Source: CAVSNH01 sp963729275 (GTDB taxonomy: Bacteria; Actinomycetota; Acidimicrobiia; Acidimicrobiales; RAAP-2). From it: a stretch of 64,000 nucleotides of DNA. Below the pieces are notes generated by a model, which saw only the letters and a program-made list of their open reading frames with translations, searched no databases and was not told where the DNA came from. Where the stretch lies: assembly GCA_963729275.1 (NCBI GenBank), contig CAVSNH010000013.1, forward strand, positions 1,116,001-1,180,000. The letters are read 5' to 3'. Of the stretch, positions 62,783-64,000 are shown piece by piece. A program made the translations under genes and the position numbers. Each line of letters opens with the position of its first letter. Within the stretch, counting starts at the first letter, position 1.

Positions 62783-62804
62783 CACCGGGTCGGGACGCCC
62801 GGTG
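62783..62804 (+). promoter_or_regulatory. Hairpin covering the recF start codon
   Basis: CACCGGG (62783-62789) and CCCGGTG (62798-62804) can form a 7-bp stem whose right arm contains the recF GTG. The 8-base loop includes the only G-rich ribosome-binding candidate. Translation of recF may therefore be damped. Confidence 0.5.
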
Positions 62805-63896
62805 CACCTGATCTCGCTCTCCGTACTCGACTTTCGAAACATCGCCGCTGCCACGGTCGACTTCGACGCCGTCGGAACCACGGTGATCACCGGTCCGAAC
62901 GGCGCCGGCAAGACAAATCTGCTCGAGGCCGTCGGTTACCTCGGCACCCTGCGATCGTTCCGTGGTGCCCCCCGAGAAGCCATGGTGCGCCAGGGCGCCA
63001 CCACCGCAATCGTCCGAGCCGAGGTCGAGACCGGTCCTCGTTCGGTGACCATCGAAGCCGAGCTGCCCACCGAAGGACGTGCCCGGACGATGGTCAATCG
63101 GCAAGCCGTTCGTCGCCGGAGCGACCTGCACGACGCGCTTCGGTGCACGGTCTTCTCACCGCACGACATCACCATCGTCCAAGGTGGCCCCTCCGACCGC
63201 CGCCGGTTCCTCGACGAGACGCTCGAGATCGTCGACCCGAAGCTGGCCCGGGCGGCCGAGGACGTCGATCGCATCCTCCGCCAACGGGGCGCCCTGCTCA
63301 AGAACGCGCACCGGCAACCGGTCACTGACGTCGACAGCTCGCTCGTGGTCTGGGATCAGCGCCTGGATGATGCCGGCACCCTCCTGGCGGAGGCTCGCGA
63401 ACAACTGCTCGAGCAACTGGCTCCTCGCCTAGCCGACCAGTACGGACGGCTGAGCGGCCAATCGCCGGCCCCTTCGGCCAGGTACGAGCGATCGTGGAAC
63501 GGACGCCTGGCCGACGCCCTCGTCTCGCATCGAGCGGTGGACCTGGCTCGTGGGGTCACCTCCGTCGGTCCGCATCGTGACGACGTCGAGCTCCTGATCG
63601 GCGGGCTGCCGGCCCGCACGCACACCTCCCAGGGCGAGCAGCGGTCGTTGGCCCTGGCCCTGCGGTTGGCTGCCCATCAACTGGCCACCGAGCGTCTGGG
63701 GGAGCCGCCCATCCTCCTCCTCGACGACGTCTTCTCCGAGCTCGACGAAGCCCGGCGCAAGGCGCTCATGGCCGGCCTGGCCGGAGGCCAGACCCTCCTG
63801 ACCACGGCCGTGCCGCCACCGCAAGAGGTGACGGTGGCCGAGGTCCTCGAAGTGGGGCCCGGCGGCGTCGTCCACGCACGGGAGGCGACGCCGTGA
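62802..63896 (+). CDS. recF: DNA repair and recombination protein RecF
   Basis: A 364-residue SMC-like ATPase that loads RecA at gaps. Walker A is GPNGAGKTN (about 31-39), the LRSFRGAPREAMVRQGA segment follows, the signature is SQGEQRSLALALRLA and Walker B ILLLDDVFSELD. It begins with GTG 19 bp after dnaN and overlaps the next gene by 4 bp. Confidence 0.96.
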   Translation: MHLISLSVLDFRNIAAATVDFDAVGTTVITGPNGAGKTNLLEAVGYLGTLRSFRGAPREAMVRQGATTAIVRAEVETGPRSVTIEAELPTEGRARTMVNRQAVRRRSDLHDALRCTVFSPHDITIVQGGPSDRRRFLDETLEIVDPKLARAAEDVDRILRQRGALLKNAHRQPVTDVDSSLVVWDQRLDDAGTLLAEAREQLLEQLAPRLADQYGRLSGQSPAPSARYERSWNGRLADALVSHRAVDLARGVTSVGPHRDDVELLIGGLPARTHTSQGEQRSLALALRLAAHQLATERLGEPPILLLDDVFSELDEARRKALMAGLAGGQTLLTTAVPPPQEVTVAEVLEVGPGGVVHAREATP

Positions 63897-64000
63897 GGGA
63901 CGGTACGAGTTGGCAGGACCGGGGCCCACGCCCGGTCGGCGCTTCGCTCGAGTCGATAGTCGGTGGGCTTGGATTGACCACCTCGGCCGGGTTCGGCCGC
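63893..64000 (+). CDS. dciA: DciA (DUF721) helicase-loader homologue, 5' part only
   Basis: Only 36 codons are inside the window, from a GTG overlapping the recF stop by 4 bp. The segment RPVGASLESIVGGLGL matches the opening of DUF721/DciA proteins, which follow recF in actinobacteria (Rv0004). DciA loads the replicative helicase in bacteria without DnaC. The call depends strongly on position. Confidence 0.7.
   Translation, partial: MRDGTSWQDRGPRPVGASLESIVGGLGLTTSAGFGR

Overview
The window is GC-rich chromosomal DNA from an actinobacterium. Reading from about 36 kb to the right edge, the gene order matches the mycobacterial origin region gene for gene: dnaB, rplI, rpsR, ssb, rpsF, a DUF5318 gene, a PadR regulator with ino1, pcnA, a DUF6049 protein, murJ, trxB, trxA, a CwlM-like protein, parB, parA, rsmG, jag, yidC, yidD, rnpA, rpmH, dnaA, dnaN, recF and dciA. 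The left part holds a mycofactocin-type dehydrogenase, a mycothiol-isomerase-like protein, RegX3-like regulators with actinobacterial PHO boxes, and secreted propeller-type proteins. Together these suggest a deep-branching actinobacterium, perhaps Acidimicrobiia; that placement is inference. No tRNA, rRNA, CRISPR array, transposase or prophage gene was seen.

Layout. 1-5 kb: an Lhr helicase (cut by the window edge), cutA, an MFS exporter and its MarR regulator with a palindromic operator. 5-16 kb: a divergent isocitrate-dehydrogenase-like enzyme, three tandem secreted repeat proteins whose last 792 bp are almost identical, and a formylglycine-type sulfatase. 15-21 kb: a two-gene redox operon, a PaaX regulator divergent from a desaturase, and pgi. 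21-27 kb: a phosphate module of two OmpR/PhoB-type response regulators and pstSCAB, with 11-bp direct-repeat PHO boxes before pstS and before the second regulator. 27-36 kb: lon, hydrolases, methyltransferases, a NUDIX protein and an SDR, with an unexplained AT-rich array of three GTCAG-N6-CTGAC dyads at 32.3 kb. 36-64 kb: the origin-proximal core.

How the core works together. DnaA, the AT-rich dnaA-dnaN gap, DnaB, its probable loader DciA, SSB, DnaN and RecF start and maintain replication. ParA, ParB and two parS-like sites segregate the origin. YidC, YidD, Jag, RnpA and L34 form one tightly overlapping membrane-insertion and RNA operon. MurJ and the CwlM-like protein act in cell-wall synthesis, and TrxB with TrxA keep the cytoplasm reduced. 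Ino1 feeds inositol to phospholipids and, as in other actinobacteria, to mycothiol, which the 15.4 kb protein may use.

Most striking are the three paralogues with homogenised C-terminal cassettes, the dyad array at 32.3 kb, the PHO boxes, short tandem duplications lying across several stop codons, an S18 protein with a tail longer than its core, and an isocitrate-dehydrogenase homologue whose active-site lysine appears replaced by arginine.
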